In this document: positions 44,984 through 56,759 of the stretch, piece after piece
Position numbering within the stretch: position 1 is the first letter of the stretch
Layout: each line of letters starts with the position of its first letter
Assembly: GCA_015178975.1 (NCBI GenBank)
Contig: WHVD01000042.1
Location: 177,501 to 241,500, forward strand
DNA from: Hysterangium stoloniferum
Taxonomy: Eukaryota; Basidiomycota; Agaricomycetes; Hysterangiales; Hysterangiaceae
Direction of reading: 5' to 3'
DNA: 64,000 nt
Made by a program: the position numbers and the translations under genes
The notes under the pieces: generated by a model
The model's database searches: none
Told to the model about the DNA's origin: nothing
The model's input: only the letters and a program-made list of their open reading frames with translations

Positions 44984-46266
44984 TTAATGGTACTGCATCA
45001 TATCCTCAAATTTAACAAGGAGAGAACTTGCCGCATCTTGGATTCGTTCGGTCGCGTAATCCCATTTAGTCTGAGACACGTCTTCTAATACACCAATAAT
45101 TCCAGTGTCCTTAATTATATGACTGTTTGTCAGTGTATGATAGAATATTCGTGGATGTTTGTACCGTACCCGTATCATATTTGGAGGTAATTTCCACTCA
45201 TCCTTGAAAGACTGAACCAATATGCCTGAGTCTTGCATCTCGTCGACTAGGACATCAGTATTCTCGAGAAGGTCAAGGGTATTATCAGTCCATTCAATCC
45301 AAAGAGACTGTCGATAAAGTATTGGTATAAGAAAAGACCATCGACCTTTTACTTACTATAGGCAGGTTATAGGGGCGAACAATATACATCTCCAGATCTT
45401 GTACATTTTTTAATATCATCGGTACTAGTATTTGAGTAAGTGATAGCAAATGACGTGAAATCTCCACACATACTACTTCCATATATGGGCACTTGGTTTG
45501 CCAAATAATTTGCCGCGATATAGGCCAGACTAGCTGGCTTAATAGTATCACAAAGGCGCATGGCACAGGTGAAGGGACGATAAAGCCTATGAAATCGATC
45601 ATCCTTCATCTTGAATCGACGCATCTGACGTCCATTATTAAGTACTGGAGTGTGGACATTGTATTCTTCATCTTGATCTTCATCAAGATCCGCCAACTGG
45701 GGGAAACAGTTCTTCCACATAGGAGCTAACACGTCTGCCTTGAAGAAAGATTCCGCGATGGCTGCACAGATGTAAACTTGAATGAGACTGTGGCTCGACA
45801 TGAGGTTCATATATGTAATCTCGTCTTCCTTCCCTGGAGCACAACCAGGGGCATTGTCATTGGCCTGGTCCCATTTACCCATGGCAAATTCCAAAATGTC
45901 AGGGATGGATCTAGGATAAAGTATGAGACCCTATTAGGAATTACTGGATATTAACTCACTCGAGCCCTTCGTCGGGTAGAAGACCAAATATGGTAATACA
46001 CAAAGAGACGTATGAGCTGTAGAATGCTCGAGAAACCAAGGGCAGTGTGTAGAATGGATGCCACTTTGGCTCAACTCCATCTACTAAGATCTGATGCAGA
46101 TGTTCTGAAAGAAGGGTTGGCAAAATGTGATGATGATATAGCTCGTGTGGCAGCCGTCCTATACCATGACCCGATCAGATAAATCATAATTTATGATTGA
46201 GAGCGACGGATGAAGGGAATACTCACTGAGACGAGTTGTCTGGTATACTTCCGTAGGGCAGCGCAT
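44984..46266 (-). CDS. F-box-like family protein, tandem paralogue 3
   Basis: Exons are 46227-46266, 45960-46158, 45474-45910, 45357-45424, 45170-45307 and 44984-45109, giving 1008 bases and 335 residues. The start is ATG at 46266 (MRCPTEVYQTTRL), chosen because joining to RRLPHELYHHHILP matches the paralogues. The body has WHPFYTLPLVSRAFYSS, ESIPDILEFAMGKWDQ, YICAAIAESFFKADV, IAANYLANQVPIYG and VQDLEMYIVRPYNLPI. The end is DTGIIGVLEDVSQTKWDYATERI. Exon 3 is 437 bases, the same length as in paralogue 1. No break was found. An alternative start with a longer first exon is less likely. Confidence 0.72.
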
Positions 46267-48131
46267 TGGAACAACAAGGACATGTCTCTTTCGGAAGGCA
46301 CCTTTAAAGCTTTAGAGGCTGTGAGCCGCATGTAAGGATCATGTATGTCAGCCCATGTCGGCGCTTTCGGATCGGAGATTCGAGTTGGCCGTGTGACGAA
46401 AGTCACTTTATTTGCAGCCTGTGTGGCATTGCCTCATTCTCATCGACGAAGGGTCCGTCTGCCTAGGACATCGAAGTTGGGTGTTCTTCTGTAACCGATC
46501 AAATGAACCTAGTTGTGCCCTGACATAATTAGTATCTTTCCAGTGCGTTATTGTTCTCCAGCCTCAGCTTTCGTAGAGACTGAATCATGAGAAGAACTGT
46601 TAAGTTCGGGTAACAGGAGAGCGTTAGCTCTTCCCTATAAGCATAGGAAAACCCTGTGCTCGGGAGTGCGCATTTCCTAGTGCATACATAGCTTGTCCGT
46701 CGTGTATGAATGCAATATCCATTATTGTTATAATATAAAACGTCTGTTCTGTTAGATGGATAGTTGGTTTAAAGAAAGTGGCAAGATGAGATGGAAGTGT
46801 TTGTAAACGATAGTCGTGGTTGAGAAAAGTACGTCAGTCCCGCTCCACTCGGGTTTGGCGTTGAATGCTATAGTGCCCCCCGGCACTCGTTACTATACAA
46901 TCGCATTTCTCTTGTTTGGGCGGCGAGATCTTCTTCGGGTACGCCCAGCAGCGTACCCCAATGGTCAGCCTTAAACGGTTTATTTATAGAACATGAATGC
47001 GTCCCCCATAAGGTGAAAAAATTGTTTCGACAACATCTTGATAAATATTTATTAGATAACAGACTTTTGGGAATGGATTTTTCTGTTATTGAAAATATCT
47101 ACCCTCGTCGCTCAACGACCATAATCAACAGCTTTCAGATTTCGCAAGAAAGTCGCGATTTTGAATCCTCTAAATATTCACTTCAAGTGATATTAATATT
47201 TGTTTTTCACGAAAATTTTGAACGGCTGTCGAGTAGTCTCATGGATACTTCCACCAACTCTATGCATGGAAACAGCACTATAATTCGCACTGTCTTTTGA
47301 GCGGTACAATGTGCCCCACCTCACTTGTACTATAGATGCCTTTTCTCGCCAGAAATGGCTCCATTCTATCTTTTTTCGATTATGGCCTCCGTCTGATTCT
47401 GGTCTTTCTGTTCCGTAATTGATACCTTTTGAACTCAATAAAAATGCTTTCCTCTGTGGTTTTTCTGTATGATTACGTTAATCCAGACGCATTTCCACAT
47501 CTGACGCGATTTGCGCAATCATGCTCAAAGGCCCAGCATCCACTATGTAAAGGCAAGAGATCGGCCGAAATCGGCCCCTACCATCTCGTCTTCAATTGTA
47601 ATAGAAATTTTGCCGTTTTTGGGCAAGGCTCACCTGTAGAAGCGTCGTCGTGGATGCCTGTTGTTACTCAGAGCTTCGAAACGTCATATGAACTGCCTCG
47701 CTTATTAACCTAAATCACTCAGCCTTACGAAGTGATTAACCCATTATACGAGCAGGTCAGCCTGTTTGGGATTTATGCCACTTAAATACCCTTGGGCCGT
47801 TACTGATTGTGACTGATATTATCATGATCGTAACGGTATCCAGTTTTTCCTGAGAAAAATGACATATGATTACGGGTCTGTTGTCCTCGTTGCTCATTGT
47901 TCCTGTGAGGTACAAAGAGCACGGTTAAGACTACCACTGGTTTTACCTCGTATTTACGCAACAGCAGTTAACCACCTACCCTTTTCGCAACGCGATAGTC
48001 GAGTTCTCAAAACCTCAATTTTCCCAGCCACTTTTCTATTTCATCTTTCACGGGCACGTCAAACCTGTGAGTGTCTTAAATGAAATAATACATCAATCGA
48101 CTCGATTGACTCGGGTATCATTGACAGAGCT
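46267..48131. other. Intergenic between F-box-like cluster and F-box/LRR gene
   Basis: This is the shared upstream region of two divergent genes. Frames at 47013-47300 and 47429-47713 have no recognised product. A short hairpin GGGTACGC/GCGTACCC lies near 46938-46960. Confidence 0.35.
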
Positions 48132-49847
48132 ATGTCCGCTGACACCGTTCCTACTATTTCGATATGGCAGTCTTCTGCTATGCAGTCCGAAACTCTTATT
48201 CGCATTCTCACACATGTCGTTAATGACGCTTGGCCATACCTTCCCGTTTGCGTGCTGAATCTCTCTCACGTATGCCGCCTATGGCGCGACGCCACCCTCT
48301 CTCCTGCTGGAGAACCCCTATGGCGCGATATTGACTTCGGAAACTCTAAACTTGCCTTATCAAGCCTTTCACAGGTTGATCAACAGCAGCTCCTAAGCGT
48401 TCGGTTGAGAAGAAGCAGCAATCCTAACAATAACCCGGATGATTACGAGAGCTTGAAGAAGCACATCTCAAGGATAGAGCGGCTGATGATTCGCCCCGAC
48501 AAGTATGAGGACATTGCGGGTATCATTAAATTCTTTGTCAAGCATAAGCCACTTGAGGGCGTTTTTAAAACATTGTATATTAGTGAAGAAAGAAACTGGA
48601 GTTGCTCGGGAGATAAACGAGAATCACGGCCTCTGAGGTATGTTAAGCTTTCACCTTCTGCTTATTGACTACCCGGTGTCTTATAACATTAATACAGCAA
48701 AAGAATCCAGAAGGAAGTGCTTGGCGATTTTGGGAGTGTTCGAAGCTTATCTAGCATCGAAAATCTAGTACTGGATGCCGTTGAAATTCCTTTCAAATCC
48801 ACTCTTTATGACAATCTCGTCCATCTAGATCTTTTCGATTTTAAACCCCGTGCATGCCCCGGCGATGTAATCCGCGTTCTTCGACGCTCCCCTCACCTTC
48901 AAGTCTTGAGCTTAGATAGCGTGTTGGCTGACTCCGACTCTGCCGTGGTTCCGAGCGCAGAGCTTCTTCACCTTCGCACACTTACCCTTACCTCAAGCCA
49001 TATCAGCAGTACAGCCTTTTTGGTCGACCATATCTATGCCCCGAATCTCGAGAAGCTCGACATAGATGTGAAAAGTACCGGCAAGGGTTCGGAATTTGAA
49101 CATCTTCTTAAGCCCTTGATCTCTTGGAATGCTGTCGAGAATGTGCTATTTCTTCAAATAGATTCAAATCCGAATACCGACGCACATGTCCTTTCCGGTC
49201 GGACCAAAGGACAACAGTCATCTGGCATAAACATAGCCATCCATGGATGCTCCTGGTCGAAACAACTTCCACTCATTGCTTACTTCCCTAATGTCTGCAA
49301 AATCGAACTGCTTGCCAACTGCCCTCTGGGACATTTACTACGCGGTGCAACTCTGGATAACATCACCCACCTGCGTATTCAGGAGAATATCAATTTTCGT
49401 CTGTTGAAACATCTTCATCCAAATGGCAGGTTTAGCAAAGTTCATACCCTCGATCTCAACTGCGCTAGCTTCTTGGAGCAACCCATTGCCGGGAGCGATA
49501 TGGACCCTGTCAGTGTTACCGAATGTATAGGCAATCTCGAACATTCGAACAGTCTACAGCTGTTGCGGTTATACGGCTACCGAAAAGGGTTGAAGGCTGA
49601 GGACACGCGCGCGTTTAATAATTACGGCGCTGGCGAAGGCGTCGTGGTAGACTGGGCAGGACCTAGGTATTCGTCGCTTCGGAGTAGTCCAGATTCAGTT
49701 ACACCTTCCGTCGCATCAACGGCCAATCTGGCGTCAGTAACGAAAGCAGCGTCAAAGCGTAAGATATGCGATATTGCGAGAGAATCGTACCCGACTTTCT
49801 TGGTGAATTTTTATGGAGGTATTAATTTTTTAGAATATCTTCTCTAA
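48132..49847 (+). CDS. F-box protein with leucine-rich C-terminal region
   Basis: Two exons, 48132-48637 and 48698-49847, are joined across a 60-base intron (donor GTATGT, acceptor TACAG) to give 551 residues. The N-terminal part reads SETLIRILTHVV, then VCVLNLSHVCRLWRDATLSPAGEPLWRDIDF. This is the F-box with the SHVCRxWR block and the LWRDIDF tail seen in many Agaricomycete F-box proteins. Residues from about 180 contain repeating leucine patterns (LSSIENLVLDAVEI, NLVHLDLFDF, LQVLSLDSVLAD, HLRTLTLTSS, NLEKLDIDV), consistent with leucine-rich repeats. It probably serves as a substrate receptor in a Skp1-cullin ubiquitin ligase. Downstream of FYGG the ORF ends at 49847, or perhaps at a stop in a short last exon near 49857. 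The gene appears intact. Confidence 0.82.
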
Positions 49848-50867
49848 TCTCATCTTAGGATAAGCGTCCCAAATTCTCAACTGATATCGTTACAAAGAAA
49901 ACAAGCCACAGCCTTGTAGGGCAATCAGTCACTGTGTGCCTTTCTCCTTTTGATGGACAAGACCATCAAGCGCTAATCCATCAACAATAGACAAAGTTTT
50001 CGGAATTGACTGGGGTGGGTTTATCGATGCAGCGAGCGCTGGTATGTATGTCATCTACCATCTTTTTTACGGCTACTTTACTCGACAATTCAAGGAACAC
50101 AAATCTCCAATGGAATGGGCAGTGGTGAGTTTACATTCTGACTCGTCTTTACTATGTCTGACCTATCTAAGGGAGAGCCAGTCGTTGTGAATCGTCGGAT
50201 ATTGTCTCCGGCGTGGGGCGACATTTAACGTCATGTGACCCAAATGTACTGAATTAACTTAAGTTGTATCTCTTGAATATCCATGCTTTGTGTACTTGTA
50301 TTGTCATTCTGTCACCACACTAGTGGCGTATCGACGGCTTTGTTTTCAAATGTTATTATTCTGTTGAATGAAATAGAAACGTATCAGTCTTACTACAGTG
50401 CCATGGCCATAAAGGTCTCAGATATCTACAAATTAGGACAAAAGGAACACCTACAGCTATGATTCATGAATCATTTTACATTATAGCATTTCTCTACATG
50501 CACCTACTCAAGCGTAAAGCTAGTATGGGGGAAATGGGGTGGGTTACAGACAAGGTCTTCCCAGGAATATAGACAATAGAAGTATGGTTGTCGATGAAAA
50601 CATAGTCACAATTTTTGACACGCAGGGATGGTCCTCTAAGCAGCGCAAGGGGCGCATGATAATCCCTGAGAGCCTAGTAAAGCTGTCGCCGCAAAGAAGT
50701 TGGGGTCATCTAGGCGCACCTGAAATAATAATAATAATCGTGAAAGAGAAAAGTGAGATATCGATCTGGCACCCACTGTAATGTCATCACAACCCGACTG
50801 GAACTACTCGTGGAAAATCAAAAGTGTGGAACTGTCAATGGTTTAAGTAAGACTGTCCATGTAGTAG
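49848..50867. other. 3-prime flank of F-box gene, no other gene
   Basis: No supported gene. The plus frame at 50539-50781 lacks features. The young copia element inserted at the right edge. Confidence 0.35.
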
Positions 50868-51138
50868 TGTTAAATTTGATGATGAAACACACCTTTTTAT
50901 AGGGGGAGTCCACCAATTATTGCAACTTTTCATATGAAGATGCTAATTGTGGACCATGCTTTTGGAGGTTAATGTGTGTCAGAACCACTATACACCTTCC
51001 AGAGCATCCAACCTATATTGTCAGGAGGTGCTACACTAACTGACACAAGATATTGAGAAACAAATACTTTTATTACAAGCTTATTAAACCCTTGTATATT
51101 GTGTATTGCAATAGAGTCAACACATACTATTTTTAATA
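50868..51138 (+). repeat. Left LTR of young copia element
   Basis: 271 bases, TGTTAAATTTG to TTTAATA. It matches the right LTR at 55412-55682, with two differences found by eye (near 50994 and 51122). The terminal dinucleotide is TA rather than CA. Confidence 0.93.
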
Positions 51139-51150
51139 GGTTATGGGCCC
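51139..51150 (+). promoter_or_regulatory. Primer-binding site GGTTATGGGCCC
   Basis: These 12 bases follow the left LTR with no gap. They match the copia-type primer site that pairs with the anticodon region of initiator tRNA(Met), used after the tRNA is cut. This is a known arrangement in Drosophila copia; here it is inferred from similarity. Confidence 0.8.
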
Positions 51151-51302
51151 CGGCTTCTAATTGTAATACACATTACTATAAGTACTTGAATTTGGAGGCA
51201 TAACAAACCAACTTTTGTGTTTGGTTGAGCCTGTCACTTTTGCTTGCATAAGCAAGAAACCTTAATTTTCGGATTTTCGAAAATTTCCCTACTGTGTCAA
51301 GC

Positions 51303-54300
51303 ATGACATCCTCAGAATCATTACCAAAATTCAAACCATTAAACAACCAAAATTATCCAGAATGGTCTGGAGAAATGAAGGCATGGTTGATGAAGTTGGG
51401 TTATTGGAAGCTTGTTTGTGGAAAAGAAATCAAGCCAGTAAATGGCAGTGATAACATTGAGAAGTGGGAAACAAAGGCAGAGAAAGCAGCTGCAGAGATA
51501 TATCTTATGGTGGAAAATGATCAGAGGGTGCATTTCCGTGGATTTGAAGAAGATCCAATCAAAATGTGGGACTTGTTGGAAAGGACACACTTACAACAAA
51601 AACCAGGAGCCCGCTTCAATGCCTATGATGACCTATTCTCAATCCAAAAGGATGAAAAGGAGTCTTTGATGGATTTGGGTGTCAGAATTGATAAAGCAAT
51701 GGGGACTATTCAAAACCTGCACCCAAAGGACTTCACAATTGAAAAGTTGGATGAAGAATTACAATGCATGGCACTCATCCGGGCTCTTCCTGAGGAATAT
51801 GCACACCTCTCCTCATCATTATTACTCATGGAGAAGTTGGACAAGAATACCATTCTCCAGGCATTTAGAAGCGAGGAACTAAATCGCAATCGCCGTGGAG
51901 AAATGGTTAATAGGGCCAAAGCACCCATCAAGCATCGAAAAAAGATGGTTTGCTATAATTGTGACAAGGAAGGGCACCTCAGCTATGACTGTCCAAAGCC
52001 AAGGAATAAAGAAAAGATACAGCAATACTGGCAGTCACGCAACAGTGCTAACAAGATGGAAGAGGCAAAAATAGAGGAAGTAGAGGAACAGACAGGAAAA
52101 GCAAGTGTCTTTTCACAACATGATGCATGTGCAACCTCAGCTAATATCTATGATTGGAATACAGACACAGGGGCCACATCGCATATGACACCCCATTACA
52201 ACTGGTTCCACACCTATACCCCATACAGAACCCCAATAAAACTTGCAGACAATAGAATTGTATATTCTGAAGGTGTTGGGAGTGTTATTTTTCAACCAAT
52301 CATTGATGGAAGAGTTAGCTGGGAGGTTGAATTCACAAAAGTATTACATGTTCCAGCTTTACATAATAATCTTCTTGCTGTCCTATATCTCACACGTTAT
52401 AAAGAATTTGATGTACACATTTCATCCAAAACCATAAGATTTAATTGCCATGGGAATCTTTTATTCACTGCATCAATCACTGATCGAAATGTGGGCTACT
52501 TGGATGGCAAGACTATTATAAATAGAATGGAGAATGTGCACATGTCCTCTACTTTACCTCTAGATCTGTCTCTGTGGCATAGAAGATTGGGACATCACCA
52601 CTATGAGGGGATAAAGAATCTAATGAGAAGAAACATGGTCAAAGGATTGGTACTTAATTCAAAGGCTAAACCAGATCCAATTTGTGAACCATGTCTTGCA
52701 GGAAAGATGCATGCCAACCCATTTCCCCCCTCAGAACATCACTGCAATGAACCTTTGGAGTTGGTACATACAGATGTACATTATATTGGCACAAGATCCC
52801 GATCTGGATGTTACTATTGGGTTACATTCATTGATGAGGCTTCAAGATTCTATTACATCATCCCAATCAAGTCCAAAAGTGGTGTTTTCTGGGCATTCAA
52901 ACGGTACAAAGCATTTGCAGAAAACCTCCTTGGACGGAAAATAAAGAAACTTAGGGATGACAAGGGTGGAGAATACATGTCAAGGGCATTCATTGAATTC
53001 ACCGATAAACATGGTATCTTGCGTCAGCATACAGTCCGTAATAGACCTCAACAAAACGGAATGGCAGAGCGTGCAAACCGGACATTAGCAGAAGGGATTA
53101 CAACCATGCTAACAGAGTCTGAACTACCCAAGAACTTCTGGGAGTACTGCCTGGCTGCATTTGTACACATCTGGAACCACTGCCCATCATCTGCCTTAAA
53201 GGACAAAACTCCATATGAAATTTGGCACAAAAGGAAACCAAATATCAGTCACATCAGAGTTTGGGGATGCATTGCATATGTCCACATTCAAAAGGATAAA
53301 CGATCAAGCCTGGGATCTCACATGGAGAAATGCATCTTCATTGGGTATCCTGAAGGGTATAAGGGATGGTTATTCTACAACCCATTGACAAGAAGGATAG
53401 TGATCAGTGAACGAGCTGAATTCGATGAACGATACACATGGAAACACCAACCACCACAAGTTCCAGATACTGGTGGGAAGGATGAATCAAGTACGAGGGA
53501 TTATATCCCAGGGGGTCCAGTTGTTGAAGAAGATGATAATCCACCAAATGAATTACCAACTGCCCCTGTGGAGGATCATGAAATCCCTGTACCCGAATCC
53601 GAAGACAATGTTATCACACCATCCCCCCAGATCACAGATAATGAGGAGGAGGAAGAGGAGGAGGAAGATAACAGACCAATTGCTATTTGAAAACCTTTGC
53701 GCAACAAAAAACCTCCTAATGAATGGTGGAAAACCTGGGAACCCAATCCTACCACTTCTGACAGTACCGATGAAGTGGAATTGGAGGAGGCACATGTGTC
53801 AATTATTTCTGAACCAAGGACATTTACAGAGGCAATGAATGGTCCACAGGCAAGACAATGGAGAGAGGCAGCCTTGGAGGAAATGAACATACACATGAGC
53901 AATGGAACTTGGACCATAATGAAACTACCACCAGGAAAAAAGGCTATAGGATCAAAATGGGTTTTCAAAGTGAAACGCAAGGCAGATGGATCAATAGAAC
54001 GGTTTAAGGCACGATTGGTTGCTAAAGGATACAACCAGAGACCAGGATTTGACTATACAGAGATTTTTGCCCCAACAATGCGCCATGCTACTATTCGTCT
54101 AGTATTAGCACTGGCTGCAGCAGAAGGCCTTCACCTCCGATCAGTTGACATATCACATGCATTCATCAACAGTGATATTGATGCAGAAATATACATGGTC
54201 CAGCCAGAAGGATTTCACCAAGGAGGATCAGATGTAGCATGTAGACTAGACAAGTCACTCTATGGACTCAAGCAGGCAAGCAATCTCTGGAGCAAACACC

Positions 54301-55372
54301 TGCGGAGTGTACTAGAGAAAATGGACTTCAAGCGGATTTATTCTGATCCATCGGTCTATATCTATCAACGAGATGGAATCAAAGTCATTGTTCCCATATT
54401 TGTAGATGACATCACCCTTGCAGGACCATCCGAAAAAGTCCTGGATGATTTTGTAGCTGAATTAGCTACACATTTAAACTCAGGGATCTAGGACCTACAT
54501 CTTTCCTATTAGGCATTGAAATCACACGAGATCGAGAAAAGCGGACTATCTCTCTATCACAACGCCAGTACATCTTGAACAAATTACAGGAATTTGGGAT
54601 GTCAAATTGTCATACAGTGGGTACACCCATGGATCCAGGGGCAAAACTATCATCAGATCAGTCACCCAAAACCATGGAGGAACAGAATGAAATGCGTGAC
54701 ATTCCCTACATTAATGCAGTTGGGTCCATGATGTACTTGGCCACTACCACCCGTCCCGACATTGCATACACTGCAGGAGTATTGGCTCGGTTTAATTCAA
54801 ACCCTGGTATAGCACATTGGAAGGCTGTCAAGCATCTATTCCGATATTTGAAGGGAACTATGGATATGAAACTCACATATGGTCCTGATCCATTAAATAC
54901 AGATCTATTCGTTGGCTTCAGTGATGCTAGTTATGGTGGAGACAAGGACAGTGGAAAATCAACAACAGGGTACATAATCAAAGTGGGATCAGGAGCAGTA
55001 TGTTGGAGCAGCAAACTACAACCAATTGTGACACTATCCACCACAGAAGCTGAATATGTTGCTGCAGTTGCAGCAGGGAAGGAGATCTGTTGGATGCAGA
55101 ACCTGTTAAAGGAATTGGGATACAAGGCACCATGTCCATCAAAACTCTTCATTGACAACCAGTCAGCACTAACTGTAGCCAAGAATCCAGAACATCATGG
55201 ACGAATGAAACATCTGGACCTATGCTACTACTGGTTACGTGACATGGTAGAAAAGGAATCAATCAACCCTATCTACCTACAAACAGATGAAATGCCGGCA
55301 GATATCTTAACCAAAGCATTACCAAAACCAAAGGTGGAAAAGTTCAGATCTATGATGGGATTAGGAAATTGA
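51303..55372 (+). pseudogene. Copia gag-pol polyprotein with one stop and one frameshift
   Basis: The start is ATG at 51303. Residues 1-200 are the gag-like UBN2 region. A CCHC knuckle CYNCDKEGHLSYDC begins near residue 217. Protease DTGATSHM is at about 288. GAG-pre-integrase has WHRRLGHHHYEGI. The integrase catalytic triad is Asp491, Asp553 and Glu589 in TDVHYIGT, RDDKGGEY and MAERANRTL, a DD35E spacing. An in-frame TGA (53688) interrupts between integrase and the RT region. RT has FKARLVAKGYNQ, DISHAFINSDIDAEI and FVDDITLAG. A one-base loss near 54474-54480 shifts the frame before LGIEITRD. RNase H has FSDASYGGDKDSGKSTTGY, STTEAEYVAAV and DNQSALTVAKN, ending at 55372. Otherwise all domains are complete. 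Confidence 0.93.
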
Positions 55373-55411
55373 ACAGATATGGGATTAAAAAAGTGTTTCA
55401 TCAAGGGGATG

Positions 55412-55682
55412 TGTTAAATTTGATGATGAAACACACCTTTTTATAGGGGGAGTCCACCAATTATTGCAACTTTTCATATGAAGATGCTAATTGTGGACCA
55501 TGCTTTTGGAGGTTAATGTGTGTCAGAACCACTATACACCTCCCAGAGCATCCAACCTATATTGTCAGGAGGTGCTACACTAACTGACACAAGATATTGA
55601 GAAACAAATACTTTTATTACAAGCTTATTAAACCCTTGTATATTGTGTATTGCAATAGAGTCAACTCATACTATTTTTAATA
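55412..55682 (+). repeat. Right LTR of young copia element
   Basis: 271 bases, TGTTAAATTTG to TTTAATA, followed by agtag. A near-identical copy is at 50868-51138. Confidence 0.93.
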
Positions 55683-55726
55683 AGTAGAGTATTCAGTGTT
55701 GGACTGTCTAGGGAGTTGAACTGGGC

Positions 55727-55946
55727 TGTAAGCCTGGCGCCCCAGTCTTACGCTTTCACTCATTGTTCCCATTACATGTTTACTCTTTGTTATGTGTTCA
55801 CCCTTTGTTTCTTGTTTCCTTTGTTCCACTCCTTTTGTTCTGACACATGACCACATCATACTTGTATATAACCTAGGTAGTTTTCTCTCTCTTTCCTTAC
55901 CATACGCTGTAACCTCCTGTATCCCATCTCGGTTCTAGACAATACA
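55727..55946 (+). repeat. Left LTR of gag-only element
   Basis: TGTAAGCCTGG to GACAATACA (220 bases). The same sequence recurs at 58863-59080. It contains ttgttccc(at)tacatg and cttgtatataacctagg, a TATA-like region shared by both. Confidence 0.8.
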
Positions 55947-55966
55947 CTGTGGTCCTGTCAACTCGC

Positions 55967-56759
55967 ATGACCACCAGTGATCTCATTGACAATGAGATTC
56001 CACTTTTTTTTTTGACACTGGCCACTTCTACTATTTTTTTCACTCTGGATGATTCCACTGCACCCTGGTTTACTCGCCACACCACTTATTCACATTCTCT
56101 CACAATTCACACTCCCCTATCCAGTTCCACATGAAATTGCCTTCCATTGCCACACACATTTCCCAATTCAGATGACAGCAATGATGACAGTGACACATCA
56201 CCGATGGCATCAAAGATCATTGCTGCCTTCACTGGCCCCCTCACAGCAACTGCTATTGAAGTGTGTGTGAGGATGGATTTGCTATCTATGCCTCCACAAA
56301 AACAGACAAAGCTCCAGACCTCTCTATTGACATGAAGATCCAACTTGCAGGTGCCAATATGCAAGAACCAACAATGGCTGCCTGGTGGAATGCTGGCCAC
56401 ATGGATTTCTTGAAGCTCACATCATGGGAGACATTTGAGAAGCAGATCCAAAGCTGTTTTATGCCCAAGGGCTACAAGATGGTTGCCCTTCGCACATTCT
56501 TTTTGTGTGCTCAAAATTGGCACTCATTTTGGATTATGCTGCTGCTCTTGCAGATGCATGCAACATGTTAGGGCCAATCATTATCAATGTCCATATCTAC
56601 AAGTACCAGCTCCTCTTTCATTCCCACCCCATGCTCCTCCTTCACATCATGGCTATTCTGGACTTTGACCTTGAGACCATCAGCTTCGACAACCTTGTTG
56701 CTCTCATGTCCATGCAGTGGGAAAGCCTTATCATGGAGATTCCTGCTACTCATTCCACC
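55967..56759 (+). pseudogene. Gag of a non-autonomous LTR element, first part
   Basis: The frame begins at ATG 55967 (MTTSDLIDNEIP) and is frameshifted by a T-run of about 11 bases at 56006-56016. It continues in other frames with DSDTSPMASKIIAAFTGPLT, CEDGFAIYASTKTDKAPDLSID, AAWWNAGHMDFLKLTSWETFEKQI and CFMPKGYKMVALRTFFL, then YKYQLLFHSHPMLLLHIMAI and LVALMSMQWESL. This is the gag type of a basidiomycete LTR element family. A family A LTR interrupts it at 56760. Several frameshifts remain. No pol follows, so the element is non-autonomous or was deleted. Confidence 0.7.

Larger units (their letters stand above)
50868..55682 (+). mobile_element. Full-length Ty1/copia element, young
   Basis: LTRs 50868-51138 and 55412-55682 are both 271 bases and differ at only about two positions. 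agtag stands on both sides (50863-50867 and 55683-55687). LTRs begin TGTTAAATTTG and end TTTAATA. Directly after the left LTR is GGTTATGGGCCC, a primer site like that of Drosophila copia, which uses an internal part of initiator methionine tRNA. AAGGGGATG directly precedes the right LTR as polypurine tract. The polyprotein order is gag, protease, integrase, RT, RNase H, as in Pseudoviridae-type elements. The polyprotein has two breaks. Confidence 0.95.

Noticed and set aside
46191-46406. GTG-started minus frame as the first exon of paralogue 3
   Set aside because: No ATG is in that frame, and splicing to a different frame with ATG at 46266 matches the paralogues.
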